Source: Pseudo-nitzschia pungens
Lineage: Eukaryota > Bacillariophyta > Bacillariophyceae > Bacillariales > Bacillariaceae
Direction: 5' to 3'
DNA length: 64,000 bases
Assembly: GCA_037355855.1 (NCBI GenBank)
Contig: CM074762.1
Span: forward strand, 434,001 to 498,000
The position numbers were made by a program, and so were the translations under genes. The notes beneath the pieces were generated by a model that was not told the DNA's origin, did no database searches, and worked only from the letters and a program-made list of their open reading frames with translations. This document shows, in pieces, positions 24,573 through 36,048 of the stretch (within the stretch, counting starts at the first letter, position 1; each line of letters begins with the position of its first letter).

Positions 24573-25040
24573 CTACCAATTGCAATGCTCCATTGGTTTA
24601 TCACGATCACAGCAATGAGAGCCGCACCAACCATTTTGGTATTCCCCAGTGATGTAGATTGGGACTGTGAAATAATATGATGCAGAGAGTTTTTCGACCG
24701 GTACTGCCCCGGAAAGATCCACAATTTTCGAATTGTATCTGGCACTCCTTTTGTTTTCGAGGCATCCACATGTTGCGTCGAAGACGGACCGTTCGTTGTG
24801 CACACAACAATGAGAGCCGCACCAACCATTTTGGTATTCCCCAGTGATGTCGATTGGGACTGTGAAATAATATGATGCAGAGAGTTTTTCCACCGGTACT
24901 GCGCCGGAAAGATTCATAATTTTCGAATTGTATCTGGCACTCCTTTTGTTTTCGAGGCATCCAGATGTTGCCTCGAAGACGGACCGTTCGTGGTTGTGCA
25001 CTTTTGACAGGACGCAATGAATCCGTTGACTGTGCCGCAT
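24573..25040 (-). CDS. Hypothetical Cys-containing protein with two 65-residue repeats
   Basis: An ATG-started frame of 155 residues. It contains two tandem 65-residue units built from the 195-bp DNA repeat. Each unit carries a CLENKRSARYNSK block, LSGAVPVEKLSASYYFTVPI and GEYQNGWCGSHCC. The repeat length is an exact multiple of three and the frame stays open through both copies, which supports a protein-coding origin. No signal peptide is evident and the unit is not a family I know. It may be a fragment of a longer extracellular repeat protein, or a chance open frame over a duplication. Confidence 0.35.
   Translation of the reverse strand: MRHSQRIHCVLSKVHNHERSVFEATSGCLENKRSARYNSKIMNLSGAVPVEKLSASYYFTVPIDITGEYQNGWCGSHCCVHNERSVFDATCGCLENKRSARYNSKIVDLSGAVPVEKLSASYYFTVPIYITGEYQNGWCGSHCCDRDKPMEHCNW
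24616..25005. repeat. 195-bp direct tandem repeat
   Basis: Two copies with period 195 bp (copy 1 begins at 24616, copy 2 at 24811, both with TGAGAGCCGCACCAACC). They are nearly identical; differences are scattered single bases plus a small change at the junction. A third copy is not present downstream. Confidence 0.9.
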
Positions 25041-25613
25041 TTCAAATCGGACGCAAAATTAAGTTTTCTAAGGATTTTCCTCCCAGATTTCAGTCTGTTC
25101 TTACAGTTGGTAAATTGGATCGTCCTCGACATTGAGAAGAGTGCTAGGCAGCACAGTTCAATTTCTCAATGACGATATGATTACATGATATTATCCGGTC
25201 TTGAATCATATTTTGCGTCGCACTATACGAGGCACAGTGGCAACAATATTCGTAATCGTAAAAGAATGGGGCAATGGAGGCAAAGCCCTTTTTTCCAATG
25301 GGTATCCTACTAATGGAAACGATTTTTGGCTCGGGCCTCATTCGGAATCATAAATCATACGAAAGACAGCAGACAGAATGATACTTTACTCTAATATTGA
25401 CAAAATTATTGAAAGTGTCGGTTTGCGTTCTGCAACGGTCATGCCCGAATGGAGCACATTTCGCGTAAAGAAATACCAATGACAAGAGATATTCGCGCCG
25501 TAGCAAAGAAGCGAGTGGGCCGGCCCCCAGCTAAAGGTTCTGCGTTGACGCTCCGAGCCAAATCGGTGCATTGCGGCTCTGTTTCATTTGTCTTCTTATT
25601 GGTGGAGTTCCAA
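25041..25613. other. Intergenic spacer
   Basis: About 570 bp upstream of the repeat frame and downstream of the acid phosphatase. No gene or repeat was recognised. Confidence 0.5.
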
Positions 25614-28400
25614 TCAGTCGATCACAATGTCTGGCTCTTCCGAACCGTCCCGAAAGGACTCGTTTCCCGTGCTGCTCACGAGCACCGATTCGTCGCGCTG
25701 CTTCCGCCGCGGCCGCCACCGGCAGAGCCGCACGATGATGAAGGTCGCAAGACTGCCCGCGGCAAAGCTCGCCACCATCAAGAGCAGCAGCATTCCCACG
25801 GGAGACAACTGCGGCAGCGGCGACAACGACGACGATGATGACGATGATGACGACGACGACGAACCACTCTCCGATCCCCGGACCGTTCCGGTGGTGTCCG
25901 CTCCGCTTTCCGGGTCGTCTTCGTCCACGCCGCAGCCCTTGTTTTTCCGGCTAGCAAACGGTGTTACCCGGTCCACAAAGACGGAAACATCGCAGAGGTG
26001 GGAATATTCCGGACATCCGTCCAAAAGCCACGTCAGTACCCGCCCATTGTAGACCAATCGAAAGGCGAATCCGGAGGGAAAGTCGCTCGAAGTCTTGTCC
26101 ATGACCTCGTGAATCTGTTTGCGAATGGATTCATGCATGCATGCATGCATGCATGGACGAGTTGATGGGACGGATGAATGGATAGATGAATGGATGAAGA
26201 GCAATCGACAGTTTGTGCGTGCATGTGTTAGAGCGAGAAAAAACGCCACGTATTATTTTTGAACGACCCCGACCGATGCTCGTGTTTGAAAGCCCAAATG
26301 GATCGGCTCGTGTGAAAAGCCAACGAACTGCACCCACGAGCTGGGTTGCGCACCCAACGCAACATTTCACGACGCAAAAATTCAAAAACACAAAACCCAA
26401 AACACGGGCAGCCGCAGCGGCAACAACAACTGTTTCGCACCTCAATGCAACGCAACGCAACGAAACGCATCACACCGCACCGCACCGCAATGCAACAAAC
26501 GCACCTCGAGAATCATCATGCTGGCATAGGCGGGAAAGTCGGTCGCGTTCCAGACCCTTTGTCCCAGCGAGGCCATGAGCGGCAGAATGGTCGAATCGTG
26601 TCCCGAATAGAGTGCCAACTTTACCGCGTCTTTCTTTCCTGCCAGTATGGGTCGGATGTGGTCCATGAGTTCGGCCCAGAGGGGTCCCATATCCATCTTG
26701 GACAATTCCGCATCGTTGAAGCGGGTTGGAAAGGATTGGTTTTGGATCACCTGGAGTGCGCGTCGACCGGAAATCAATACCAGAAATCAATGATAATCCA
26801 AGCAAAGCAAAAGCAAAAGCAAAAGCAAAACAATTCCAATCCATCCCATTCCATTCACGCGTTGGGAATGAACATCGTGAGCTCGCTCGAAGTCGTCAAA
26901 AGTAACAAAAACAAACAAACAAAATGATAATAATAGACCCAAACAAAACAAATCCAGAACAAATCACGTAAAATGCAACCCAATGCACCGCAACGAGTAC
27001 CGATGCGTATTTTTTTCATGCGACGTACATAATTCACGAGGCGCTCGAACCGATCGGGACCGTAGATTTGGGTATAGCGGTCATTGTCATTGTCACTGTC
27101 ATTGTTGCTGCTGCTGCTATCACTGCTGTTGTTGTTCCCCCCGCTTGCTCCGTAATCGGAAAGAACGCCCGGGAGTCCCCGATCGGTGCAGATGCTGGTC
27201 ATGAGGCAATCGATGCCCCCAAAGGCCACCCCCTCCGGCTCGAGCTCGGCCTCGATCATTTTTTGCAGGACCATGCTCTCGTCCGATCGGTCGAAGGAGG
27301 CGTAGGCCTCCGAGGCGTAGCTGGAGGCAATGATCCGTTTCTGCGAGGCGCACAGGGTCTTTCCCCGCTTGCTGGAGAGGACGTCGTTCGGACGGTCCGC
27401 CGTGTGGTGGGAAATGACCGGGGCCGCACCGTTGTGGGTGGACCGGTAGCGCTCCACCTCCGGCCCGAGCATGGAAGCCAGCAGGATCTGTCCCGAGGCG
27501 AGCGTCCGCTGATCGTCGTCGGACCGGTACCGCAACACGCCCTCCAGAAAATTGGCATTGGCGTTGCCGTTGGCATTGCCGTTGGTATCGCTATTGGCAC
27601 CGTCCCCCGTCCCGTTGAGCATCGCCGCGTCCAACAATCCGAGGCGGGGATCGTCGCCGTCCGCCATTGTTGGTTCCACGACGTACGCCCTGCGCAGGTG
27701 CCTCCCGTTGGTCACCTGCTGATCGTATCCCTGCTGCAGGAGCTGCCCGTCCTGGCAGGTCCCGTTCATGGCGTTGCGATAGGGCGACGGGAGTTTGTCG
27801 CCGCGAAAGGCGTCGTAGATTTTTTCCACCAAGAAGGTGCTTTCCTTGTTGCTGTTGCTGTTGCTGTTTCTGTTGCTGTTCACGTTCCCATTGTTCTCGT
27901 CATTATTTTCGCCGCCGCCACTGCCTCGCTCCGCCTCCGTCTCTGCCAGAACCGTGTGCAATTTGCAGTCCCAGATCCCGTCCGGGGCGTCCCAGTGCCC
28001 GGCCCAGCAATTCTTGGAGTGGACGGGAGTCCTCGCTCCGTGCCGTATCACCACCGTGGCATGGACCAGCTGGGTGGCCTCGTAGCCGTAGATCGGATCG
28101 GAATCGTCGATCGGCAGGGGAGGAATGCCCCGGGTGGCCATTTCGGTGGGATCGGAGCAATACTCCGGATAGGAATTGTACCGCTGGTAGTAGAGAGATC
28201 GGCCATTGTTGTTTTTGATTTTATTTTCATTGCGGCGACTATCTGGAATGGCAGTGGTGGTTTCTGCTGCGGAAGCGTACCAGTAGTGGGAAGAGTATTG
28301 TTGGTTTCGTTGCGTGCTGCCACTGCTGCTCGTTTCGGAGACAACCTGCAGAAACAACCACAACCCCAAGCCGAACGCCAGAGAAAACTGCTTTGCAGCT

Positions 28401-28433
<33 letters not shown>

Positions 28434-28477
28434 TTGGGACGGTTGTTGCCGAAAGCGTTGGAAAGTCGGCGCCTCAT
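25614..28477 (-). CDS. Histidine acid phosphatase, membrane-anchored, three exons
   Basis: Branch-2 histidine phosphatase (lysosomal/phytase-type phosphomonoesterase). Exons are 28477..27029, 26750..26505 and 26114..25614, joined phase 0 through donors GTACGT and GTGCGT, giving 731 residues. The catalytic RHGARTP lies at residues 145-151, and the proton donor SGHDSTI at about 532-538. The N-terminus has a poly-Ala run followed by a hydrophobic helix (FSLAFGLGLWLFLQVV, signal anchor). The C-terminus has a transmembrane helix (about 669-695) and a basic tail, so the catalytic domain should face the lumen or outside. Asn/Ser/Gly and Ser runs are inserted between conserved blocks, making it longer than the usual 400-450 residues. 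The role is probably phosphate scavenging or lysosomal hydrolysis, by family. Confidence 0.88.
26115..26504 (-). other. 390-nt intron with simple repeats
   Basis: Second intron of the acid phosphatase gene, unusually long for this window. It holds an (ATGC)n run at about 26133-26153, GATGGATGAATGG-type repeats near 26165-26200, and CAACGCAACG and ACCGCACCGC runs near 26445-26490. The first intron (26751-27028) likewise contains an (AAAGC)n run at about 26810-26830. Confidence 0.7.
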
Positions 28478-29392
28478 TCTTCCGTCGTGGGTGTTTGTAT
28501 TTGTGTACTAGTTCGGTTGCCAATTGGTGCCAACGTTTCGTTGCCTTGGTCTATTGCCTACCGGTACCGGTAGTTTTACTCTTACTCATTGTCTATTGGA
28601 TCGGAGTTTTCGGTTTTGGTGTTTTCCTACCGTACCGTATTAGGATGTCGGAACGAGGTCATCCACTGTCTTTCGCGTATTGCGGTATGCCACCGAGACG
28701 GGGAGAGTGCCTGTCTTGAAAAACAGTTTACTCGTACTTTGAACCGTAATTACGAGTAACCTTAATTAACGGGTAAATACACTCTACAGCGTTTGAGTTC
28801 GTATTCGTATTCGTATCTACTTATCATACATACCCATACAAACCAATTCTTTAACTTATTCATATGTATTTATAATACATACAATATATGAATTAGATGC
28901 CATCTTGCTTGTTGCTTGCTTGTACCTCGTATTACTTATACACATATATAATAAGTACGTTAATACCATCCCCGAACCTATCGACTTCTATTAACCCATC
29001 CTTACCTCACATCCCTCTCCGATCGGCTGCGTACCGGTAGTGGTACGGTAGAGTAAGTTATGTAACTTATCCTAATTACCCTAAGATTATGATCACAAGG
29101 TAAACAACGAACAACGGCATCCACAACGAAGACGGTCTCTCGATCCTCGACGAGTCGATGGACGATAGACGTTGCCCCGATTGGTTTGACCATCCATCAA
29201 CTACCGTAACGTACAGTTACAGCACAAGTGCATACAAGTAACTTCATCGTGCCGTAGCACAACAAATTCCGGCGAATCTCCAAATCCATGTCCACAACCA
29301 GAACACGACCCCATTCGCATTCTGACTAATAGCACTCGTTGGCATTTCAGCAGTCAGTGGTGGAACACGACGACAACACCCTCCGCGAAACG
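28478..29392. promoter_or_regulatory. Divergent promoter region between acid phosphatase and CTR9
   Basis: About 0.9 kb separating two divergently transcribed genes, so both promoters should lie here. It includes a TACCGGTACCGGTAG run at about 28559, a GTACCGGTAGTGGTACGGTAG run at about 29031, AAGGTTA-type words and an AT-rich core (about 28840-28960). Individual promoter elements cannot be assigned. Confidence 0.4.
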
Positions 29393-32300
29393 ATGGCATC
29401 CACAATGGCCGCGGCGGCAGCCACTACTACTTCCAACCCCGTCTCTCCGTCCCGCAACGATGACGAACACGACAACAACAACAACGTCCTCGATGACGAC
29501 GACGAGGATCCCTCCCTCATCATCCCCATCCGGGCCAGCGACAAGTTCATCGAGATTTTCCCGGAAGAAATCCCCGACACGAAGTCCTCTTCGTTGCTGC
29601 AGGTCCTCAAGGACGAGGACACCTCGCTGGGCGTCTGGGCCGAGACCGCCCTCCACTACATCAAGCACAAGAAACACGCCCGGGACGCCGCGCAGATACT
29701 CGAGGCCGGCTGCGAACGGGCCGACACGGGCAGCCGGGACGACCGGGTCCGGATCTTTGCCGCCGCCGGGATCGCCCACCTGACCGCCTCGCAGGAATCC
29801 CTCTCGGGGGACAAGCGGGCCGAATCGGACCGGCGGGAGGAGCTGGTGGCCAAGGCGGACAACCGATTCACGACCAGCTCCAAGGTCGACAACCTCTATC
29901 CCATGACCTGGATGGGCAAGGGCATGCTCAACCTGCAGGCCAAGCGGTTGGAGCAGGCGCGGTTCTTTTTCGACACGACCCTCCGGGAGTGCGGGAGGGT
30001 CCTGCCGGCGTTGCTGGGGCTGGCGGCGGTGTGCTACCTGGAGGAGAAATTCGAGGAGGCGCAAAAACTCTACGGAGAGGCGATCCGGTTGTATCCGCAA
30101 AAGAGCGGGTCGGCCACCCGGGTGGGCTTTGGGTTGGCCTGCTACAAGCTGGGACAGGTGCGAATCTTTCGAATCGGAGGGGATTGGGACGTGCTTGGAT
30201 GCGCTTGGATGGAACGAAACGGAATTTTGTCTCTCGGAGAATTGTGCCGTGTGACGTGGATTTGTGTGTCGCAATGGATTCCTCACCCCTCGCTTGCGTT
30301 TGCGTTTTTGCAATGGTGCTTGTGCTGCTCCCAATCCTACTCCCGATCCTAATCCTGCCGACCATCTCAGGTTGATCGCGCCAAGGCCGCCTTCAAACGG
30401 GCCCTCGACATGGACGGAGAAAACGTCGAGGCCATGGTGGGAGCCGCGGTCCTGGACATGATGAACCTCGATGAAACCAGCAACGACTTCAATTCCCACA
30501 TGGAAAAAGCCATCAAGATGATGAGCATGGCCAACCTCCTGGATCACTCCAATGCCATGGTCCAGAACCACCTGGCCAACCACTACTTTTGGAAGTGGAC
30601 ACCCCTCGCCGGAACCGTCAAAGGTCACGCAGGGATCCAGGACCGTCCAGAGCTCCCAACCGATCCCCCTGGACGAGGGAGACCGCGTGCGCATCGGAAT
30701 GGAATTCGAAACCCACGTCGCGGAGGACGACAACGGCAACGCCATGGACGACACCAACGACGAGGGCGACGTCACCTTCCAGATCAAGGACGCCTGGACC
30801 GGGGAGTCCGCCGCCAACCTCAAGGTCTGGAAAAAGGACTACGACCGCGTCATTGCACTCGCCAAGGGCGCCTACAACAGCACCACAGTGCAGGAAATCC
30901 AGGCCGAGTCGCTCTTCTTCTTGGCACGGGTCTACCACGTCCGGGGCATGATGGACGACGCCGGAAAGGTGTACGATCGCTCCTGCAAGCTCAACCCCAA
31001 CCTGACGCCGGCCCGCTTCGGACTCGCCCAGGTCCTCATCTACCAGGAGCAGTACGAGCCCGCCGCGGCACACCTCCAGCTGGTCCTCGGGACCTCCGGA
31101 ACCGCCACGGACGCCCTCGCCACCCTCGGACTCCTGGAGGTCCGGACCGGACGCAAGACCCAACAGGGACTCGCGCACCTGCGCAAGGCGATCGACCTGG
31201 ACCCCCTCGATCCCGACCTCATCTTTCTGGAGGCGCTGGCCCTCCAGCAGAACGAGAGCAACTATTCCAAGGCACTGGAGCGGTACAACAAGGCCGTCCA
31301 GCTGATGGAGCGGCAGGGGTGCACCTACGGTGCCGTTCGAAACCCACACCAACATCGGGGTCCTGTCGCACCAGACGCGAAAGTTCGACGAGAGCCTGGA
31401 GGCCTACACCAAGGCCCTCAATGCGCTCGATGCCGACGGCAGCAAGCGCAAGGCCACGCTCGACAACCGCGGCAGAGAGGGGGGGACGATCCGGCACGCG
31501 GACAACCACATGTTTTTCGGCTACGTCGACGCCGGCGTCAGCGTGAAAAATCCGTGGACAAAGGGGGACGAAACGAAAGAGGAGGAGGAGGAGGAAGAGA
31601 AAGAAAAAGGCTCCAAGGTTCTCACCGTTCTCGAATCGGAGGGAAAGAAAGCCTCGGACCTGGCGGTCCAAGCCGGGGATGACATCAAGCTGGGAGAGGA
31701 CTTTACCTCCAGGATTCTTGCCGTTGACGAAGAGGGCGGTGTCCTCGTGCTGAAACTCGAGGATGCCTACAAGGGCCAATCGAAACCGAAAACCGATGAG
31801 AAAGACGAGAACGACGAGAACGACGAGAAACCAACGGAAGGATCCGAAGAGGCTCCCGAGGCCGTACCGGTTCTGGTCAAGCGCGAGAACAGCCGCATGG
31901 AAGACCCCCTCGCGATCAGCATCGCCTTCAACCTGGCACGCCTTCACGAGACGGCGGGACGAAACCTCGCCGCCATCGAGCTCCACAAGGCCATTCTCAA
32001 ACGAAACCCGGCCTACGTCAATAGCTACCTCCGACTGGCCTGCATCGCCATTGACTGCGGGGCACTCAACGAGTGCGCGGGATGGCTCAAAATCGCGGCC
32101 GAAACCGCACCGGGCAATCCGGAGGTCTTGACCCTCATCGGGAACCTTCACCTCTCCCTCTGCGATTGGCAGCCGGCCCAGCAGATCTTTGACGGGCTGC
32201 TCGGAAAGAAGATCCCAAACGTCGAGGCCTACGCGCTCCTGAGCTTGGGAAACATTTACTTTGCCAACCTCGACATACCGAAGCGGTACGCGAGTTATCT

Positions 32301-33763
32301 GGGATACGCCGGGGACTACTACAAGCGCATCCTCTCCAAGGACAACGCCAATGCCTACGCCGCCAACGGGCTGGGAACCGTCATTGCCGAAAAAGGGGAG
32401 CTCTTCAAGGCCAAGGAGGTTTTCAATCGAGTCCGGGAGGTCACGGGAGACACCATCTCCGACGCGCACCTCAACCTGGCACACATCTACCTGGCGCAAA
32501 AGAAGCACCCCGAGGCCCTGCAGCTGTACCAGAGCTACCTCAAGCGCACCGAGGAGGGATCCACCCCCATTACCTCCAAGAGCCGGCTCGACGACAAGGT
32601 CGACGTTCTCCACTACATCGCCTTTGCCTACTTTGACTGGGCCCGCCAGACCGAGCTCTTCAACAACGCGAAGGCGGCACCCGCCGACGCGCGATACAAA
32701 AAGGCCATGGAACACATCGAGCTGGCACTCATCGACAACACCTCCGAGTCCAAGAACGGACTCCTAACCTACAACCTCTGCATGACCAAGCTGCAGGCGG
32801 CCAACTGCGTCCTGCAAAAACTCACCCGAAACATCCGCCGAACCGCGAAAGAGGTAGAGGAGGCCCTCAAGGGACTCCAGCATTCCCTCGAGACGGTCGA
32901 GACCATTTTGCAGCGAAAAAAGGAGGGCGCCAAGGTCCTCATTTCGACCTCGATACTCAACGATTTTATCTCGCACTGCAAGAGCAACATCGAGTCGGCC
33001 CGATCCCATTTGGAAGACGAGCGCAAGCGCGAGGAGGAGGCCAACGAGATCCGCGAGCTGCAGCGCATGGCGTCGGAGGCCAAGCGGGAGGAACAAAAAC
33101 TGCAGAAGGAGCTGAAGATGAAGGAGGAAACCAAGAAGCAGGAAGAGCGAGACCGAAGGGTGCGTTTCTGCTTTGTGTGGATATTCCGTGTGCATTGCCG
33201 TTGCTGTTTTGCGATTCGTTAGTTTTCATTGTGATCACACGTTGTGCGTCTCTCGCATTTGTGGATTTTTCTTCGTCTGCTCACCGATTATTTCTGATGC
33301 GTTGTGTTTTGCTCCATAGGCGAGAGAAAAAATGAGAAAAGTCGAAGACCTGCGATCGGGATGGGAGCACGAGATGGCCGTGGCCAAGGCCGCGGCCGAG
33401 AAACGAGCACAAAACAAGGCACCACCTGCGAACGATTTCATCGACGACAGCATGCAGCTGGAAGAAGACGACAACGAGCAGCAGCAACAGCAGAACAAAA
33501 AACCGACGTCGGCGGGTCTCTTCGACGACTCAAGCGACGAGGAAGACGCCGCCAAACCCGAGACGGAGGAATCCAAGGAAAACAAGGAAATCGCGGCCAC
33601 GTCTACCCAGCAAGATTTATTTGGCGGCAGCAGTGACGAAGAGGAAAGCGACGAAGAACTCAAGCCATCGTCGGGAACGAAACGGGGGAGCGACAACAAT
33701 GACGACGACGAAGAACCCAGTGGCAAGAAGCAAAGAACCACCGATCTAGAAGACTCGGAGTAA
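29393..33763 (+). CDS. CTR9: CTR9, Paf1-complex TPR subunit, with two inserted domains and two +1 frame breaks
   Basis: Nuclear scaffold of the Paf1 complex, which couples RNA polymerase II elongation to histone modification. Exons are 29393..30157, 30371..33159 and 33320..33763. The joined product is about 1,331 residues if one base is skipped at about 30623 and one at about 31329. CTR9 hallmarks are NHLANHYF, VQEIQAES, FETHTNIGVL, ISIAFNLARLHE, NPAYVNSYLRLACIAIDCG, VLTLIGNLHL, NAYAANGLGTVIAEKG and AHLNLAHIYLAQKKHPEAL, all within a TPR array. A basic coiled coil and an acidic Ser tail close the protein, as in other CTR9s. Two extra segments of roughly 80-110 residues interrupt the TPRs and resemble each other. 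The start is the first ATG; the frame upstream of it has only TTG. Confidence 0.9.
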
Positions 33764-34140
33764 GAAGTTGAGGAAAATTGAATACGAACGATCATAATTA
33801 AAAGAAGACCGCTAAATGTTTCTTACTGATAGACCACACATATAGCGCATGTCATCACTTCTTCACGGACCCATTTTCCCAAACAAACCTCCTTCAGAGA
33901 ATAAGGAGCCGACAAGGAGCGACAGAGATCATGACAACGCATTCGTTCATTGAAGAAGGAAAAAAAGGTATGACTAACAGCAGGAAAGATTGACAAGCCA
34001 AATATAAATCATGCAATCAATAAATTTATTTTCTTCGATCGATAATATTTATAGCCCGGACAATTCACATATGCAAATCATTAAACAACACAGGCGTCGT
34101 GGTAGTCAAGTCATATCTTTCTCTTTTTCTTCTTCTCTCT
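33764..34140. other. Convergent intergenic spacer
   Basis: 377 bp between the stop codons of CTR9 and the cyclase gene. AT-rich, with a C/T-rich tract at about 34113-34150. Nothing else was seen. Confidence 0.55.
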
Positions 34141-36048
34141 CTACTCTCCACTCATGGTGTGCTTGAAACTTTGAAGCAATTCGATGGCACGATCGAGTTC
34201 TTCAGGCGTTATGTCGCTGACACAGACGCTCTCGCCGATGTCGGTGATGAGAGGAATTCGTTGCGCTCCGTGTCTGTGTTCCACGGCGTCCTTGCAACTC
34301 TGCCACGCGAGTTCGGACTGGAAGTGAGACGACGTAGTTGGTAATTTTAGGCTCTGCATGCAACGGAAAACACGATTCACCGTATCCATTGAGATGAATC
34401 CCCGTAAATAACTCAGCAAACAACAGAAGAAGCCGTCGATATTCACTGCTTCTCCGTGCATGATGTCGACTCCAGGCACCATTTCCAGGAGCTTCGAAAA
34501 CGTGTGACCGTAGTCCACGCAGCGCTCTAGGTTGTATTCCCATAGGTTTGGTCCCAGTTCTTCGAGCATGATCTGGATGGACACATCAACTATACGTTGG
34601 GCGACGCCCTCCGGTACAGACGGAGTGTCGGCAAACCGAGAATCAACAAGGGCTTTTCCATGTGTTTCGAGCAATTCGAAAAGATCTACAGATCGCACAA
34701 GTGCGAGCTTCATAATCTCTCCAAAGCCGTTCGAAATATTTCTGCTGTCTTGTGTGGCGATGAACGAGGTATCCAAGAGACAAGAACTCGGAGCGTAAAA
34801 AGAACCGACACGATTCTTGTATGTGTCCGCTGTCGGGCTACAGCAGTAATCAATACCATTCTTGACACCAACACTGGCGTCAACAATAGCAAGGAGAGTT
34901 GTAGGAACTCGAACGAACGGGACACCGCGGCGGTACAGACATGCTGCCATTCCAGCAATATCGAGCACGACTCCTCCGCCGATAGCTAAGAAGGGTTCTC
35001 GTCTTCTCAGCTTGTATACACACATGGCATCGAGGATCTTGTCGACGGCCTGTCGTGAATTTGTGGATTTGGTGGAAAGAAGTCAAATTGAGAACAATTG
35101 TTGGAGTGATAGTAGTCGGACCCACATGTTTACAGGTACTAGTTACTCACATCGTTTCTTTTGTCTGGTTCGCCACCAGGAATAACAATCGTGTGGAGCT
35201 TGATGTTTTGTGCTTCGAAATATTTCAAAATCTTGTTGCCGTAAAATCCGTTTACGGCTTCATCGATAACAGCAAATCGTGTGTTGTATCCTTCTGGGTG
35301 TACTCCTGTCGCCTCCAGCAACTGCGTATTTGATGGATCCAACAGCGTTCCTCTGGGAATCATGTTGACATCATAAGAAATAGGTAAAGAGAAGACGTTC
35401 CTCCATCCTTTCGTCGTCGACATAATAGTTTTTTTGGTAGTCACGGTGGCGGATCCGGTCTTCTCAACTGTGACGGTTTGCCGTGAGGTTGTCTTTGTGA
35501 TTTCAAACACATTGGATGGGGCCCGTTCGAGTGGCCTCAACGTTGTCTTCGTACCCGCCTCAGCGTCAAATTCAACAAACGTGTCGTCAACTCCGTCTTC
35601 GGAGTTACTGCTTGTGCTTCTTTCAACGCTGTCGTCGGAACTACTTGACACTGAGGTTATACTGGATACCGAAGCATTCTTCGTCAACGACTCTTTCATG
35701 TGCGATGATGTTTCGGCAGCAATTAGAGCAGCTCGAACCTCAGGGGCCAGCGATGTCCAGGCCTCCAGAATTGAGGCAGGAAGTACGGGTTTCAACGACA
35801 CGGATTCATCTCTAAATTAGGTTATTGCATTTTAATTGTGTAAAATCGGGACATCAAGAGAAGATGAGAATATCAGGGATGTCACTCAATACAAATATTG
35901 GCCATGACCATTGCATAGAAAGTAGAATACCGATCCACCTATCCGAAAATCGAATTCAAATGCACTGAACACCACACGACCACTTAACATACCGAATCGA
36001 CGCCAATGCAAGTTCGGAAGATCGCTTTTTCAAAGTTTTGATCGTCAT
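34141..36048 (-). CDS. Sugar-phosphate cyclase (EEVS/DDGS-like, dehydroquinate synthase superfamily)
   Basis: Three exons, 36048..35993, 35811..35151 and 35049..34141, give 541 residues; donors are GTATGT and GTGAGT and the phases agree. Residues from about 140 onward form the dehydroquinate-synthase fold. Visible are an NAD-binding GGGVVLDIAGMAACLYRRG and PTTLLAIVDASVGVKNG. The likely zinc ligands are the Glu in GFGEIMKLALV, the His in CVDYGHTFSKL and the His in IMHGEAV. The YRRG and IDASVGVKNG blocks fit cyclases acting on sedoheptulose-7-phosphate (2-epi-5-epi-valiolone or demethyl-4-deoxygadusol synthases) better than shikimate-pathway enzymes, but I cannot decide which by eye. A Ser/Thr-rich, low-complexity extension of about 130 residues precedes the enzyme and lacks an obvious signal peptide. 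No other mycosporine or gadusol genes are in the window. Confidence 0.83.

Noticed and set aside
27068..28573. 501-codon plus-strand frame opposite the acid phosphatase
   Set aside because: It is an antisense shadow: the minus strand carries the RHGARTP and SGHDSTI motifs and the splice sites.
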